Positions 24,545 through 33,011 of a stretch of 64,000 bases of DNA are shown here, in pieces; the stretch's first letter is position 1, and the number at the start of each line of letters is the position of its first letter. The translations under genes were made by a program, and so were the position numbers. The notes under the pieces are model-generated. The model did no database searches. It was not told where the DNA came from and saw nothing but the letters and a program-made list of their open reading frames with translations. Location of the stretch: assembly GCF_022410515.1 (NCBI RefSeq), contig NZ_JACSDI010000001.1, positions 1 through 64,000 on the forward strand, given 5' to 3'. Source of the stretch: Shewanella cutis (GTDB lineage Bacteria > Pseudomonadota > Gammaproteobacteria > Enterobacterales > Shewanellaceae).

Positions 24545-25780
24545 TTAAGCTGTTTTGCTAATATTTTTCATCTTGAAACTGTCTTGACTTAATCGCTCAG
24601 CAAATAGGTGATGAATCGACAGCAAATGCTTATGCCATAGCTCGATAGCCTCACGCTTTTGATCAGCTAAATAGGTGTGAATATAGGCTTGGTCTAGCTT
24701 GGTCATGGAGTGGTTTAGCATCTGCTCGGCCACCATGTAATCGATACCCAAATCAGCCCAACATGAGCGAGCTAGCTTGCGTAAATCGTGGGCCGTCCAT
24801 TCACCACCACTCACCTGTTTAACCAAACTATTGGCACCACGTTCATCTAAGCCAGTGTTACGGCAAGGATGCGGAAATAGGTACCCGCCTCGATAACCTG
24901 TCGCGGCTTGGATTGACTTATGCCAGCGCAATACATCGGCCATCAGTCCAGAGATAGGGATAGTCAGTTGAGCATGGGTTTTGGTGATATTGGCGGGGAT
25001 CACCAACTTAGCATTGGGTTCGTCGTAATAGCTCCACTTAAGCAAGCGGGTTTCGCCAATGCGGGTACCGTAGGCCAACATAATAAACACCAGCAATGCA
25101 GCACTATCACTGGCGGTATCAAGATCACTAAGCAGCTTAGGCAAATCCGTTGCCTGCAATTGAGGTGGTTTGGTGGCGATTGGTGTAGCAATAAAATCCG
25201 TAAAACTTAACGATGCCAACGGATCATCAGTAATCAACTTAAGCACCGTCGCTTGCTTAAATGCCTTGCGCAGCACGGCGTAATACTGGCGAACACTGCC
25301 AATAGAATAACGCGCCTGCAGAGGCCAAATTAATAGCTCATCGACCTTATGATGATTGAGCTCACTCAGCATCACCTCGCCTAGCACCGGCAATAAATGC
25401 TTAACGATGGTGCATTTGATATTGCGGCGCCGTTTAATCGATAAGCTAGTATCAGATTGTGACCGGGTTAAATACCAATTCAGCAAGCCACCACAACTTA
25501 ACCAGGTATTCACCTTCGCGCTTTGATCTTGCCGATGCTGAATGCTCAAGGTTGGCAAATCATCGATGATCGCCTTAGCACTCACCAAAGGCCAGTTAGC
25601 AACCTTTGACCAATTTGCCTTGCCCTCTTTATTAGTGACTAAATACCAACTGCCACGACTGCGCGAACTGCCAAGGCGCAACCGTAGCGGATAACGTGGG
25701 TCCCTAATTTCGGTAATCGAGTGATCGGCAACAGCCCGTTTAATGGCGGCATCACTTAAGGCAATACAGGCAATGGCCAT
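24545..25780 (-). CDS. tyrosine recombinase, second copy in the prophage
   Basis: The 411-residue product has all catalytic residues of the family: Arg in YGTRIGETRLLKW, HDLRK (His/Arg), His in LNHSM, and Tyr in DQAYIHTYL. The N-terminal 100 residues look like an arm-binding region. It lies in the middle of the early operon rather than at an end and overlaps the upstream stop (TGATG). The element already has an integrase at 46.3 kb. It could resolve dimers, invert a segment, or be the relic of another element. Confidence 0.88.
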   Translation of the reverse strand: MAIACIALSDAAIKRAVADHSITEIRDPRYPLRLRLGSSRSRGSWYLVTNKEGKANWSKVANWPLVSAKAIIDDLPTLSIQHRQDQSAKVNTWLSCGGLLNWYLTRSQSDTSLSIKRRRNIKCTIVKHLLPVLGEVMLSELNHHKVDELLIWPLQARYSIGSVRQYYAVLRKAFKQATVLKLITDDPLASLSFTDFIATPIATKPPQLQATDLPKLLSDLDTASDSAALLVFIMLAYGTRIGETRLLKWSYYDEPNAKLVIPANITKTHAQLTIPISGLMADVLRWHKSIQAATGYRGGYLFPHPCRNTGLDERGANSLVKQVSGGEWTAHDLRKLARSCWADLGIDYMVAEQMLNHSMTKLDQAYIHTYLADQKREAIELWHKHLLSIHHLFAERLSQDSFKMKNISKTA

Positions 25781-26379
25781 CAGTCGCACCTCAGGTTAGT
25801 TCGGCAATCGGCATAAAAATATTCAACCGAGATCGCCTCTTTATCAGCAGCTGATAACCCAACCTTAAACAGCGCTGCAGTCAGTTTTTCAATCAACTCA
25901 AACTCAGCCAATATCAACGCTTGCTGCAGTTTAATCAGCTCGCCATTAGCCGCTAAATCAACGCCAGAACCGCCGCATTTATCACACGGGTACAGCTCGA
26001 ACATCGGCTTAACTTTGCCAACCCCGCGGCAGGCATTGCACTTGGGCAACGAATTAATCTGCTGATGGATGGCCGTTTTAGCACTCACCAAAGCCTTGTA
26101 TTCAGGCGTAGATAACACCTGCTGTTTACAGTGCAAATCAAACCGTTCATTAATCGATGACTGCGTTGCCAGCGCTGACATCAAGCGCTTATTTATCCGC
26201 TCTAACGGCTCAATCCGGTGATAATCGGCATTACCAATGGGCAGGCGTCCATCGAGTTCATTACAGATCACCCTTACCGCCGCTTCAACGCCACAGGCCA
26301 GATCAACCGAGCCCATAGACTCGAGTTGCTCTGCCTCCGCCTTAAGCCGTTTAACTAAATCGCTTACCGTTTCAATCAT
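25780..26379 (-). CDS. hypothetical protein with CxxCxGxG zinc motif, 199 aa
   Basis: Mostly helical, with CNACRGVGKV and CDKCGGSGV (about 120-148), a DnaJ-type zinc knuckle that also occurs in phage Q-type antiterminators. The actual Q-like protein follows upstream at 26639-27205 with a similar motif, so this may be a Q-related or accessory protein. Coupled to the recombinase gene through TGATG. Function uncertain. Confidence 0.6.
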   Translation of the reverse strand: MIETVSDLVKRLKAEAEQLESMGSVDLACGVEAAVRVICNELDGRLPIGNADYHRIEPLERINKRLMSALATQSSINERFDLHCKQQVLSTPEYKALVSAKTAIHQQINSLPKCNACRGVGKVKPMFELYPCDKCGGSGVDLAANGELIKLQQALILAEFELIEKLTAALFKVGLSAADKEAISVEYFYADCRTNLRCD

Positions 26380-26639
26380 TGTGACAAAGCCTTTTCCAAA
26401 TCGCTGTTATGCGCCTTTATCGCGCTTACACACTCTTCAACGCTTTCAAATTGATAGACAAATTCACGGCTGCGACCTTGATCATGGGCAAAAAAGTAAG
26501 CAAATGCGGTTCTGCGCTCTATACGGCTTGCTAATTCAATATCTTGCTTGCTCCAACGCCGAGTTGTTCTTGTTTCAAGTACTCTGCCTTGAGTCCATGC
26601 CACGTCTTTAAATTTTTCTCTGTTGTCAGGTGCTTTCAT
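26376..26639 (-). CDS. hypothetical protein, 87 aa
   Basis: Small, charged protein with a basic, aromatic N-terminal half (RRWSKQDIELASRIERRT) and an acidic C-terminus. Starts at the ATG overlapping the Q stop (TGATG). No recognised domain. Confidence 0.5.
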   Translation of the reverse strand: MKAPDNREKFKDVAWTQGRVLETRTTRRWSKQDIELASRIERRTAFAYFFAHDQGRSREFVYQFESVEECVSAIKAHNSDLEKALSQ

Positions 26640-27205
26640 CAACCAGCTAGCCCCATTTCTTCGCCAACCATCCGCAGCACTTTTTTAGCAAAGCGAGCGG
26701 CATCATGTTCGTGCTGATGTAGTGCATCTACGCCACTCATATACTTGTCGTAAAAATGCTGGCTAAATTGCTCTGTCGTGATCTTGGCGCCACTCAAATC
26801 ACAAAACGATTTAGTCAGCTGCTCAACAGTGTTCAACATCTTTCCGGTACCGCTGCAATGCTTGCACTCACCATTGCGGTGATAGTTGAGTTTTGTACCC
26901 TTACACTTAGGGCAAACACGGGTACCGCACACTTCATTTACGGCAAGCTTTGCTAAGGCCGAAGCGGCAACAGGCCTAAAATCCACTTCATACTGCTTAC
27001 ATAGCGCCTTAACCAGTACATCTTCGGCATCTACATCGCCGCAAATGGTCGCCTCTAACACCTTCACCCCAACGGGGTACTTACCCTGTACCTGTGCAAC
27101 AACACCCATAGCATCCTCCTTACTAAAAACCCCTTTACCGCCAGCCGTACCAACCGATAACCCGCGTGGAGATAGCAGCTCAAACAAGCGCTCAATTGAA
27201 ATCAT
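26639..27205 (-). CDS. putative late antitermination protein Q
   Basis: The 188-residue product has CPKCKGTKLNY and CKHCSGTGKM (about 98-122), the zinc-binding layout of lambda/phage 82-type Q proteins, followed by a helical domain. Q loads on RNA polymerase at the late promoter and lets it pass terminators, which fits the many hairpins within the late genes here. It sits after the RuvC-like gene, near the end of the early operon. The family call is from the motif, length and position. Confidence 0.7.
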   Translation of the reverse strand: MISIERLFELLSPRGLSVGTAGGKGVFSKEDAMGVVAQVQGKYPVGVKVLEATICGDVDAEDVLVKALCKQYEVDFRPVAASALAKLAVNEVCGTRVCPKCKGTKLNYHRNGECKHCSGTGKMLNTVEQLTKSFCDLSGAKITTEQFSQHFYDKYMSGVDALHQHEHDAARFAKKVLRMVGEEMGLAG

Positions 27206-27790
27206 TTATCTAGCCTCTCCTTGGTGATTAGCCGCAGCACGGGCAGCGGAATGAATAATGCTCAGTGCCATGCTTGATACACGGCTCTCGGCCGACTCAA
27301 GTGGATCTTGGCGAGATACAGTGCTATTTGGCTTACGTTCTGGATGCTTGCGCAGCAATCCACGGGCACTTAACGCATTGCCTAAGGTTTGGTTGCCAAC
27401 CTTGGCTTGGCGGGCGGCGGTAAGAATCGAGTCACCTGCAATATAAAAGGCAATCGCTTGCTCTAAGTTGGCAGCGCTCTTTTCGGTAGAATTGCGCAGT
27501 AAATTGCGCTCTCTTAATATTTTTAATAGGCCGCTTTGGCCAACGCCTGCTTTGGTTGCTGCGTTATAAGCAGATAGCCTTTCATCAACATACAACTTGA
27601 TCGCTTTCTCTAATCTTTCGCTGACCTTTTTAGGCTCACGGCGCAATAACCCGCGATCGCTTAACTCTTTTGAGAGTTTTTTACGGCACACAGGCGCAGC
27701 GGCAGAGCTCTCTAAAAGCGTCATCTTTTGGTTTACATACAACTCAACACCACGCGCCAAGCGCTCAGCAAATGGGGCTTTTAACGGCAT
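27206..27790 (-). CDS. protein with three tandem HTH-like repeats, 194 aa
   Basis: Three repeats of about 42 residues cover about 8-140. Each has a helix (RLEKAIKLYVDERL or similar), an Ala-rich helix and an HTH-like end with the refrain LSxRGLLR (KELSDRGLLRR, ILRERNLLRN, ALSARGLLRK). The C-terminal 50 residues are Ser/Ala-rich. It probably binds DNA with three similar modules. The gene lies between the RuvC-like gene and Q, each end overlapped or abutted. I do not recognise a family. Confidence 0.6.
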   Translation of the reverse strand: MPLKAPFAERLARGVELYVNQKMTLLESSAAAPVCRKKLSKELSDRGLLRREPKKVSERLEKAIKLYVDERLSAYNAATKAGVGQSGLLKILRERNLLRNSTEKSAANLEQAIAFYIAGDSILTAARQAKVGNQTLGNALSARGLLRKHPERKPNSTVSRQDPLESAESRVSSMALSIIHSAARAAANHQGEAR

Positions 27791-28296
27791 AAATCCCCCT
27801 TGCCAAACAAGGCGATTAGCGCAGCATCGCGAGTATCGGCATTGCTGCGGCCAGTCCAGCCGGTGATCTTGTTAAAATACACGCTGCTATCCTTGGCCTG
27901 TTTAACAGGACCGCGCAGCGGTTTAACTAAAGTCACGGTAATGCCTTTACCCTCGAGTACTTCTTTAATCAATCTGGCTGTGGCCTTAACCTTGCCCAAG
28001 TCCTCAGCCTTGCTCATATTGATCTTAAATTCGCTACCGCCTTGGCTTGGGGCATGGCCAACGTAGGCAAGTAACGGGTCTTGTCCTTTCTTGGTCTTTT
28101 TCAATTTGCTGGCGAATACCGGCTTTTTGTTATCCACATCTTCGAGCAACACAGTGCAAGGCGAACTCGCAGCACTGCTAACAACAAACTCAATCAACTC
28201 ACTAAAACCCATGCTCTTAAGCAGCTGGATCTTGCCGTCAACCACCGTGGCCACGCCGCTTTTAGTCAAATCAGGATCAATACCAATACGAATCAC
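27781..28296 (-). CDS. RuvC-like Holliday junction resolvase
   Basis: The 171-residue product has an RNase H-like fold pattern: IGIDPDLTKSGVA (Asp7), TVLLEDVDN (Glu52), and SNADTRDAALIALFG (Asp154/Asp157). These are the four acidic residues of RuvC-type resolvases. Phage copies process recombination or replication intermediates before packaging. Its position corresponds to the nin-region resolvase of lambdoid phages. Confidence 0.78.
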   Translation of the reverse strand: MIRIGIDPDLTKSGVATVVDGKIQLLKSMGFSELIEFVVSSAASSPCTVLLEDVDNKKPVFASKLKKTKKGQDPLLAYVGHAPSQGGSEFKINMSKAEDLGKVKATARLIKEVLEGKGITVTLVKPLRGPVKQAKDSSVYFNKITGWTGRSNADTRDAALIALFGKGDLCR

Positions 28297-28682
28297 ACCA
28301 CCACCCCCACCACCCCTCTAAACCGCTTTGACTGCCTTACTAAAAACTGATTAGCCTGTTTACGCGCAGCTGGCCCACCCTGAGCAAATATCCTTTCGTA
28401 CTCGATACAAACGGAATGCTTAAACTCAGCAGGGATCACCGACATATGCTTTTCAATCTTCTCCATGTCCGACTCACCACCGCGGCAATGCCATATTTGC
28501 GGCAGTTCTCGCTCACGCAAAAAACCTTGGGCCCGTAACTCAGCGGCAGTTACCGCTTTAGGTACAAACAACACCGCATCGTTAACCGCTTCTTGCACAA
28601 CAGGTATCGCCACTGCATCGCTCACCAAAGCCGAATAAAAATCGGGCGCATCAGCTGGGAGGTGTTTAATTGCCAGAGCCAT
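28293..28682 (-). CDS. hypothetical protein, 129 aa
   Basis: Overlaps P at one end and the RuvC-like gene at the other. The N-terminal half is Ala/Val-rich; the second half contains a WHC motif and ends in RKQANQFLVRQSKRFRGVV, which is basic. No domain recognised. It sits in the nin-like region. Confidence 0.5.
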   Translation of the reverse strand: MALAIKHLPADAPDFYSALVSDAVAIPVVQEAVNDAVLFVPKAVTAAELRAQGFLRERELPQIWHCRGGESDMEKIEKHMSVIPAEFKHSVCIEYERIFAQGGPAARKQANQFLVRQSKRFRGVVGVVV

Positions 28683-29226
28683 TGGCAGTCCTTAGCCCAA
28701 ACTTTTGGCGCAAATCAGCGATAATCGAGCAAGCCTTTTGGCTTTCAACGGGATTGTTTACTGGGGCGGCAAGCGCCTTAGGGATACAGGCATCAAAGCT
28801 TTCACCCTTCACAGCCCTGCGGCACATCACCTCATAGTTGCGTTTAAACAAGGGCCACGTTTGCTGCTCAGTACGGTTTTGCAGCTCATACCAACCTGTT
28901 TCACGGCCAGCGGCAAACACCGCACCATGGCTCCAATTGTGTTCACTCGGCCAGCGACCATGGGCGCAACACTCGCGGTAAGCCTGCTCAGCGTTAGGTA
29001 ATCCAAGCTGCTCAGGCGTAGGCGTACACATCGCCACAAACTCGGCAGGGTTCACGCTCCAAGGCGCAGTTGCAGCGCGTTGTTTAAAGGCCTCAATGCC
29101 AATCATCACCTCAGCCACACTCAAGCCAGCCTCACCGATTTGCTTAACAAACTCCTGCACTACGCTGCCAAGCTCAGCACCAAAGCGATTGCTAAAATCA
29201 CGGCTGTACAGGTTCATAGTCGGCAT
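28666..29226 (-). CDS. replication protein P-like (helicase loader)
   Basis: The product contains the family core: MNLYSRDFSNRFG, a long helix, and a C-terminal region with HGAVFAAGRETGWYELQNRT and WPLFKRNYEVMCRRAVKGE. It resembles lambda P, which brings DnaB to the origin-bound O. The frame is open to an ATG at 29364, but the conserved part begins at 29226/29217, just at the O stop, so I prefer the start at 29226 (186 residues). The O-P overlap is normal for lambdoid phages. Confidence 0.78.
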   Translation of the reverse strand: MPTMNLYSRDFSNRFGAELGSVVQEFVKQIGEAGLSVAEVMIGIEAFKQRAATAPWSVNPAEFVAMCTPTPEQLGLPNAEQAYRECCAHGRWPSEHNWSHGAVFAAGRETGWYELQNRTEQQTWPLFKRNYEVMCRRAVKGESFDACIPKALAAPVNNPVESQKACSIIADLRQKFGLRTANGSGN

Positions 29227-30349
29227 CAATTGTGTTGCCACCACAGTGGTGATCTGCTGAATGCTCGAGTTGCTCTGCCATTTCCCGTAGTTCGCGGAAG
29301 ACTCTGGCTGTTGGGTTCTCATAGCGTTGATTGTGTCCGGCAGAATCGATTGAAGTGGTTTCATGTGATGATCTCGCTAGCAGTTTGGCGTTTAGTTTGT
29401 CCCATTGTTTACGGAGGGTTTTTGGGCATAACACATTGCTAGCCCAAAATGAGTCGGTATTGGCAAACTTAAACAGCTTGCAGATTTCGTGGTGAGTGCG
29501 TTTGTCTTGCATGCGCATTAAACGCACCTGGTTAGCCCAATCAGGCCAATTCGGTTGCTTTGCAGTGGGGTTAACAATCAGAACTTTGTTGAAGATGTAC
29601 TCAGCACAAGTTAAATCATCTGCACTACCCCAAAGCTTGCCATTGGGAGTTTTAATCGCAGCATCGGGTTTAACCTGCATGTCGGCCATTGCGTCAGCAA
29701 TGTGCGACGAAGAGATCTTTTGTATTGTGTCTTTTGTTATATTGTCTTTCTTTTGTGGGGGTCTATCTAGACAGGTTTTACTGTCAGAATAGACAGTCTC
29801 ACTGTCAGAATAGGCAGTTTTTACTGTCAGAATAGACAGGTCATTTTCACTGTCAGAACTGACAGTTTTTGGTTTTGTTGGTTTATCAGTCCAAGAAGAA
29901 ACCGTCGGGTTAACCCCGATTTTCTTACCCTCTTTTATCAGCACATTGCGCTTTAATAAGCCGCTAATCACCCGCGATACGTTGTCAGTATCAATCTCAG
30001 TCATTTCTTCTATTTGACTGTAAGATACCCAATCAGTGGCCTTGCCATAACCGTAGGTTCTACGCATTACAGCAAACACCACACGACTCTCACGATCGCT
30101 TAATTTCGTGCGGCACAGGGCGTCCACCAGCGTATTGGAGAGTCGTAAATAACCATCATCCAAATCTGCTTTCACCACCCCACCCCGCGTTTGCTGTTTG
30201 TGCTCAGCAACGGGCCGTAACGGCACCACATTACTGCCACCAGCGCCATGATTGACGCTATCAATTGATTCCAGTACCATTGTTTTTGCCTCACTTGGTA
30301 TTAAGCCCACAGCCGCCACAGCTCTAGTGGGCTTTCTTATTTCAAACAC
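29198..30349 (-). CDS. replication initiator O-like protein with internal origin
   Basis: The 383-residue product has the Phage_rep_O N-terminal winged-helix region (DDGYLRLSNTLVDALCR, then SDRESRVVFAVMRRTYGYGK). A Ser/Asp/Thr-rich linker is encoded by the iterons at 29781-29865, and a C-terminal domain ending just past the P start interacts with P in related phages. The iterons give the repeated protein motif YSDSETVYSDSK. The N-terminus probably begins at or near 30349; a later ATG cannot be excluded. Confidence 0.85.
   Translation of the reverse strand: MFEIRKPTRAVAAVGLIPSEAKTMVLESIDSVNHGAGGSNVVPLRPVAEHKQQTRGGVVKADLDDGYLRLSNTLVDALCRTKLSDRESRVVFAVMRRTYGYGKATDWVSYSQIEEMTEIDTDNVSRVISGLLKRNVLIKEGKKIGVNPTVSSWTDKPTKPKTVSSDSENDLSILTVKTAYSDSETVYSDSKTCLDRPPQKKDNITKDTIQKISSSHIADAMADMQVKPDAAIKTPNGKLWGSADDLTCAEYIFNKVLIVNPTAKQPNWPDWANQVRLMRMQDKRTHHEICKLFKFANTDSFWASNVLCPKTLRKQWDKLNAKLLARSSHETTSIDSAGHNQRYENPTARVFRELREMAEQLEHSADHHCGGNTIDADYEPVQP
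29781..29865. repeat. replication origin iterons inside O
   Basis: Four 16-bp inverted repeats of the form CTGTC-N6-GACAG start at 29781, 29802, 29824 and 29850. The last (CTGTCAGAACTGACAG) is a perfect palindrome, and the second has one change. Spacing is 21-26 bp. As in lambda, an O dimer would bind each iteron. AT-rich sequence lies on the 3' side in O (29.69-29.76 kb), suitable for unwinding. Confidence 0.8.
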
Positions 30350-30714
30350 ACAGCCGAACTATCAAAGCGATAACCCGCCTCAAACAACCGTGTTGCAATA
30401 CCCTCAGCGCTATGAGTGCGCACCGTACTGCGGATAACATTCGCCATTAATGCAATTTCATGATTGCGTTCAATGCGAGCAAAATCAGACAATTGCTGAT
30501 TACGCGCTAAGCGCTCGAACTCAGCATCTTCTTCAGGTGTATGGGGGATATCACCGGACTTACCACTGAGGTGTTTGCAAACATCATTTAACGCATCCCA
30601 ATTAGGGAATTTTGGTTTAACGCCAACATCAGGAATAATGGATTTATCAGCGCACTTATCACTTAACTGATTTGATTCAACCTTTACAGCAATCACAGGG
30701 TCATAAGCTCTCAT
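30337..30714 (-). CDS. hypothetical protein, 125 aa
   Basis: Lies between O and a small zinc-finger gene. Residues 40-110 are helical and acidic (HTPEEDAEFERLARNQQL); no domain recognised. Starts at the ATG at 30714, overlapping the previous stop. Its coding sequence contains one copy (30658-30671) of a palindromic element repeated elsewhere in the prophage. Confidence 0.55.
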   Translation of the reverse strand: MRAYDPVIAVKVESNQLSDKCADKSIIPDVGVKPKFPNWDALNDVCKHLSGKSGDIPHTPEEDAEFERLARNQQLSDFARIERNHEIALMANVIRSTVRTHSAEGIATRLFEAGYRFDSSAVCLK

Positions 30715-30908
30715 CACACTCTCCCATTCGCCTTTAACCGCTCGTAGTCATAGCGGCAGTCGGCATCACAAAAATGTTGATTAGTTAAAACAGTTGCCTT
30801 GCAGTAATGGCATAGGCCAGTAAAAGGCAGTGTTGGTTGGCGAACAGTTAAAGCGGCCTTGATATGCGCTTCATGCTCGATAGCGGCATCATCAATAACA
30901 TCAATCAT
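30714..30908 (-). CDS. small zinc-finger protein, 64 aa
   Basis: Four cysteines (CHYCKA ... CDADC) give a likely zinc ribbon in the second half of a 64-residue protein. It overlaps the CII-like gene by 8 bases. Similar small treble-clef proteins are frequent in Gammaproteobacterial phage early operons. Role unknown. Confidence 0.6.
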   Translation of the reverse strand: MIDVIDDAAIEHEAHIKAALTVRQPTLPFTGLCHYCKATVLTNQHFCDADCRYDYERLKANGRV

Positions 30909-31485
30909 TGACTAATCCGCCCTTTTTGAATTCATTGATTGGGAATGGATCGCTAATCGTTGTTGTGCGAATCACTCCATCACGAGGGCTTTCTTGAAGA
31001 CAAGGACAAGGCAGTTCCCGCACTTGGCTACTCACTACCGCTTTAAGCGACAGCACTTCACGCACGGTTTTGGTTAGCTCACGGCTAATGCATTCAAACT
31101 CATCAGGTGTGATCACCCCATCAGCGCGGGAGTCGCGAATTTCTGCCAGTGCAATGCCCATCTGCTCGCTAATCAATAACAGCTGATCGCTCAACTCTTC
31201 ATCGCAGTTAACCGACTCAGGCAGCTTTACAAACACCCCGCCGCGGCTATGGCACCACGCAGAGAGAATGCGGTCATCGTCGGCCAGCTCAGTCAGGTGT
31301 ATCGCATCGCGCAAATACAGGTGATTGCTGTCGTTCTCAGGGTTTAACTTGTTGTACATCACCCCGGGCTGTTGGAATAAATCCTTAGCCAGCTTATCCA
31401 CCCCGTAATCATGCCCAAGCGCATGGGCGGCATAGAGTGGATCGGAACATAAAAGTGACTCGCGCTTTAATGTGTTCTTAGTCAT
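30901..31485 (-). CDS. CII-like phage regulator (CP76 family)
   Basis: The 194-residue product contains SLLCSDPLYAAHALGHDYGVDKLAKDL, then NKLNPENDSNHLYLRDAIHLTE, the pattern of the Phage_CP76/CII family. A following helical C-terminus may multimerise. It is the second gene after cro, as expected for a CII-type activator that drives lysogeny promoters. I choose the ATG at 31485; upstream in-frame starts add nine residues. Confidence 0.8.
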   Translation of the reverse strand: MTKNTLKRESLLCSDPLYAAHALGHDYGVDKLAKDLFQQPGVMYNKLNPENDSNHLYLRDAIHLTELADDDRILSAWCHSRGGVFVKLPESVNCDEELSDQLLLISEQMGIALAEIRDSRADGVITPDEFECISRELTKTVREVLSLKAVVSSQVRELPCPCLQESPRDGVIRTTTISDPFPINEFKKGGLVND

Positions 31486-31518
31486 AGCGTTAGATATCCT
31501 TGTCATTAACAAGAGCAG

Positions 31519-31722
31519 TTAAGCAACCCGAGGTGAAGACGTAGACTCAATGGCTTTATCAGCATGAACCTTCAACTCACCGCCCGTTAAGCGCTCAAGC
31601 TGAAACGCACGAAGCTCAGGAACCTCTTCGCCCCACTGGGAAACAGCAGACTTATTAAGTCCAAGCGCCTCTGCGAGCTTGATGCTCGAACCGAAGTACT
31701 TAATCGCGTCAGTTTTTTTCAT
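31519..31722 (-). CDS. Cro-like repressor
   Basis: The 67-residue product has an HTH (FGSSIKLAEALGLNKSAVSQW) typical of P22/lambda-type Cro, with a short C-terminal arm. It is divergent from cI across the operator region and is the first gene of the leftward lytic operon. It would repress cI expression from the shared operators. Confidence 0.85.
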   Translation of the reverse strand: MKKTDAIKYFGSSIKLAEALGLNKSAVSQWGEEVPELRAFQLERLTGGELKVHADKAIESTSSPRVA

Positions 31723-31744
31723 ATTAAATTCCAGCTTGGAAGTA

Positions 31745-31831
31745 ACGTTTAACGAATTGAACAGAAGTTTAGATCAGTAAACTTATTTTGTATAGGACTT
31801 TCAACCTTAAAAGGTTTAGATTGCTTAACAT
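31745..31831. promoter_or_regulatory. repressor operators between cro and cI (OR-like)
   Basis: Three 20-bp sites of form AAGTTTA-N6-TAAACTT: a perfect one at 31765-31784, a degenerate one immediately adjacent at 31745-31764 (core GTTTA-N6-TGAAC), and another at 31812-31831 (core GTTTA-N6-TTAAC) that overlaps the cI start codon. A possible cI promoter has TTTAGA (31768-31773), 17 bp and TATAGG (31791-31796), placing its -35 within the best operator. Confidence 0.7.
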
Positions 31832-32540
31832 GGACACGTCAGAACGAATCAAGAGGCGGATGCGAGCACTAGGCTTGAAATCCGTTGACTTAGTAAAACA
31901 AACAGGTGCATCTAAAGGTGCGATTAGTCATTGGGTAAATGGCACAACACAACCTTCTGGTGAGAACTTATTATCGCTGGCTAAATGCTTAAAATGCTCC
32001 CCTGATTGGCTGCTAAGCGGTGAAGCAGAAAAGATAGAGGTGCGTGAATCAAATGCCGAGTGGCATGCTGGTTTTGAGCTATGGGATGGCGATACACCAT
32101 TAAGGGATGATGAAGTGGCACTACCGTTTTACCGTGAAGTCGAATTAGCTGCAGGCAGCGGATCTACATTTGTACAAGAGAACGGCGGCTGCAAACTACG
32201 CTTTGCAAAATCCACCCTTAAAAAGAGCCGAGTCGAACCGCACCACGCGGCCTGTGTGACCGTTAGCGGCAACAGCATGCTGCCAGTGCTGCGCCACGGC
32301 ACTACCGTTGGCGTCGACACCAGTAAAAAATCGATTATTGATGGTGAGATGTACGCCATTGATCACGATGGCATGCTGCGAGTCAAAATGCTCTATCGCA
32401 CCCCTGGCGGTGGCATTCGCATTAAAAGCTATAACAACGATGAATTCCCCGATGAATTTATCTCCACAGAAAAAGCAGCCGAGATCAAAATTATCGGCTG
32501 GGTGTTCTGGTGGTCAGTGCTAAACGTTTGGAATAATTGA
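31830..32540 (+). CDS. CI-type LexA-like repressor
   Basis: Residues 1-60 form an HTH (LVKQTGASKGAISHWVNGTTQPS). The C-terminal half is an S24 peptidase: a cleavage-type Ala-Gly in ELAAGSGS, the nucleophile in SGNSMLP, and a Lys in MLRVKMLY. The repressor should self-cleave with RecA after DNA damage and induce the prophage. I choose the ATG at 31830 (MDTSERIKRR); upstream in-frame codons would fall inside the promoter. It heads the plus-strand lysogenic transcript that continues into 32567-35478. Confidence 0.92.
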   Translation: MDTSERIKRRMRALGLKSVDLVKQTGASKGAISHWVNGTTQPSGENLLSLAKCLKCSPDWLLSGEAEKIEVRESNAEWHAGFELWDGDTPLRDDEVALPFYREVELAAGSGSTFVQENGGCKLRFAKSTLKKSRVEPHHAACVTVSGNSMLPVLRHGTTVGVDTSKKSIIDGEMYAIDHDGMLRVKMLYRTPGGGIRIKSYNNDEFPDEFISTEKAAEIKIIGWVFWWSVLNVWNN

Positions 32541-32566
32541 ATATTAAATAATGAAAGGGATTTTAA

Positions 32567-32992
32567 ATGTTTCTAATTAGATTGTTATCTTTGATTTTTC
32601 TCACTGCATATAGTTACAGCATGGGGCAATCACCTGCTAACCAGCTTAATGAGTTTGGTACCTTTGCTGCCGCTTCATTTTTTCTTTTTGCTCCTGCGCT
32701 TTACTTCTACCCAATGTATGAAGCCCACTTTCATAAACAACCTAACTTTTATTCAATATTCGCGTTAAACCTTTTTTTAGGCTGGACACTTGTAGGTTGG
32801 GTTGTTGCATTAGTCTGGGCGCTAAAAAGTCATGAGCCAATAAAAACGGTTAACGTTGCAGCACCGGAACCGGCGCCAACATCAGCACATACCATTACCG
32901 AAGCGCCAAAACAAATTAAACAATGCCCTTATTGTGCAGAAGATATATTGATGGCCGCTAAAAAATGCAAACACTGCGGTAGTGAAGTTTGA
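32567..32992 (+). CDS. Imm-like superinfection immunity membrane protein with zinc ribbon
   Basis: The 141-residue product has three hydrophobic segments (about 4-22, 33-50, 60-86). The last contains NLFLGWTLVGWVVALVWAL, the signature of the Imm_superinfect family named after T4 Imm, which blocks DNA entry of related phages. A Pro/Ala linker leads to a C-terminal zinc ribbon (CPYCAEDILMAAKKCKHCG). It follows cI by 26 bases and should be expressed in the lysogen. Function is inferred from the motif and the rex-like location. Confidence 0.78.
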   Translation: MFLIRLLSLIFLTAYSYSMGQSPANQLNEFGTFAAASFFLFAPALYFYPMYEAHFHKQPNFYSIFALNLFLGWTLVGWVVALVWALKSHEPIKTVNVAAPEPAPTSAHTITEAPKQIKQCPYCAEDILMAAKKCKHCGSEV

Positions 32993-33011
32993 ACACTAAA
33001 GGAATAGTAAA

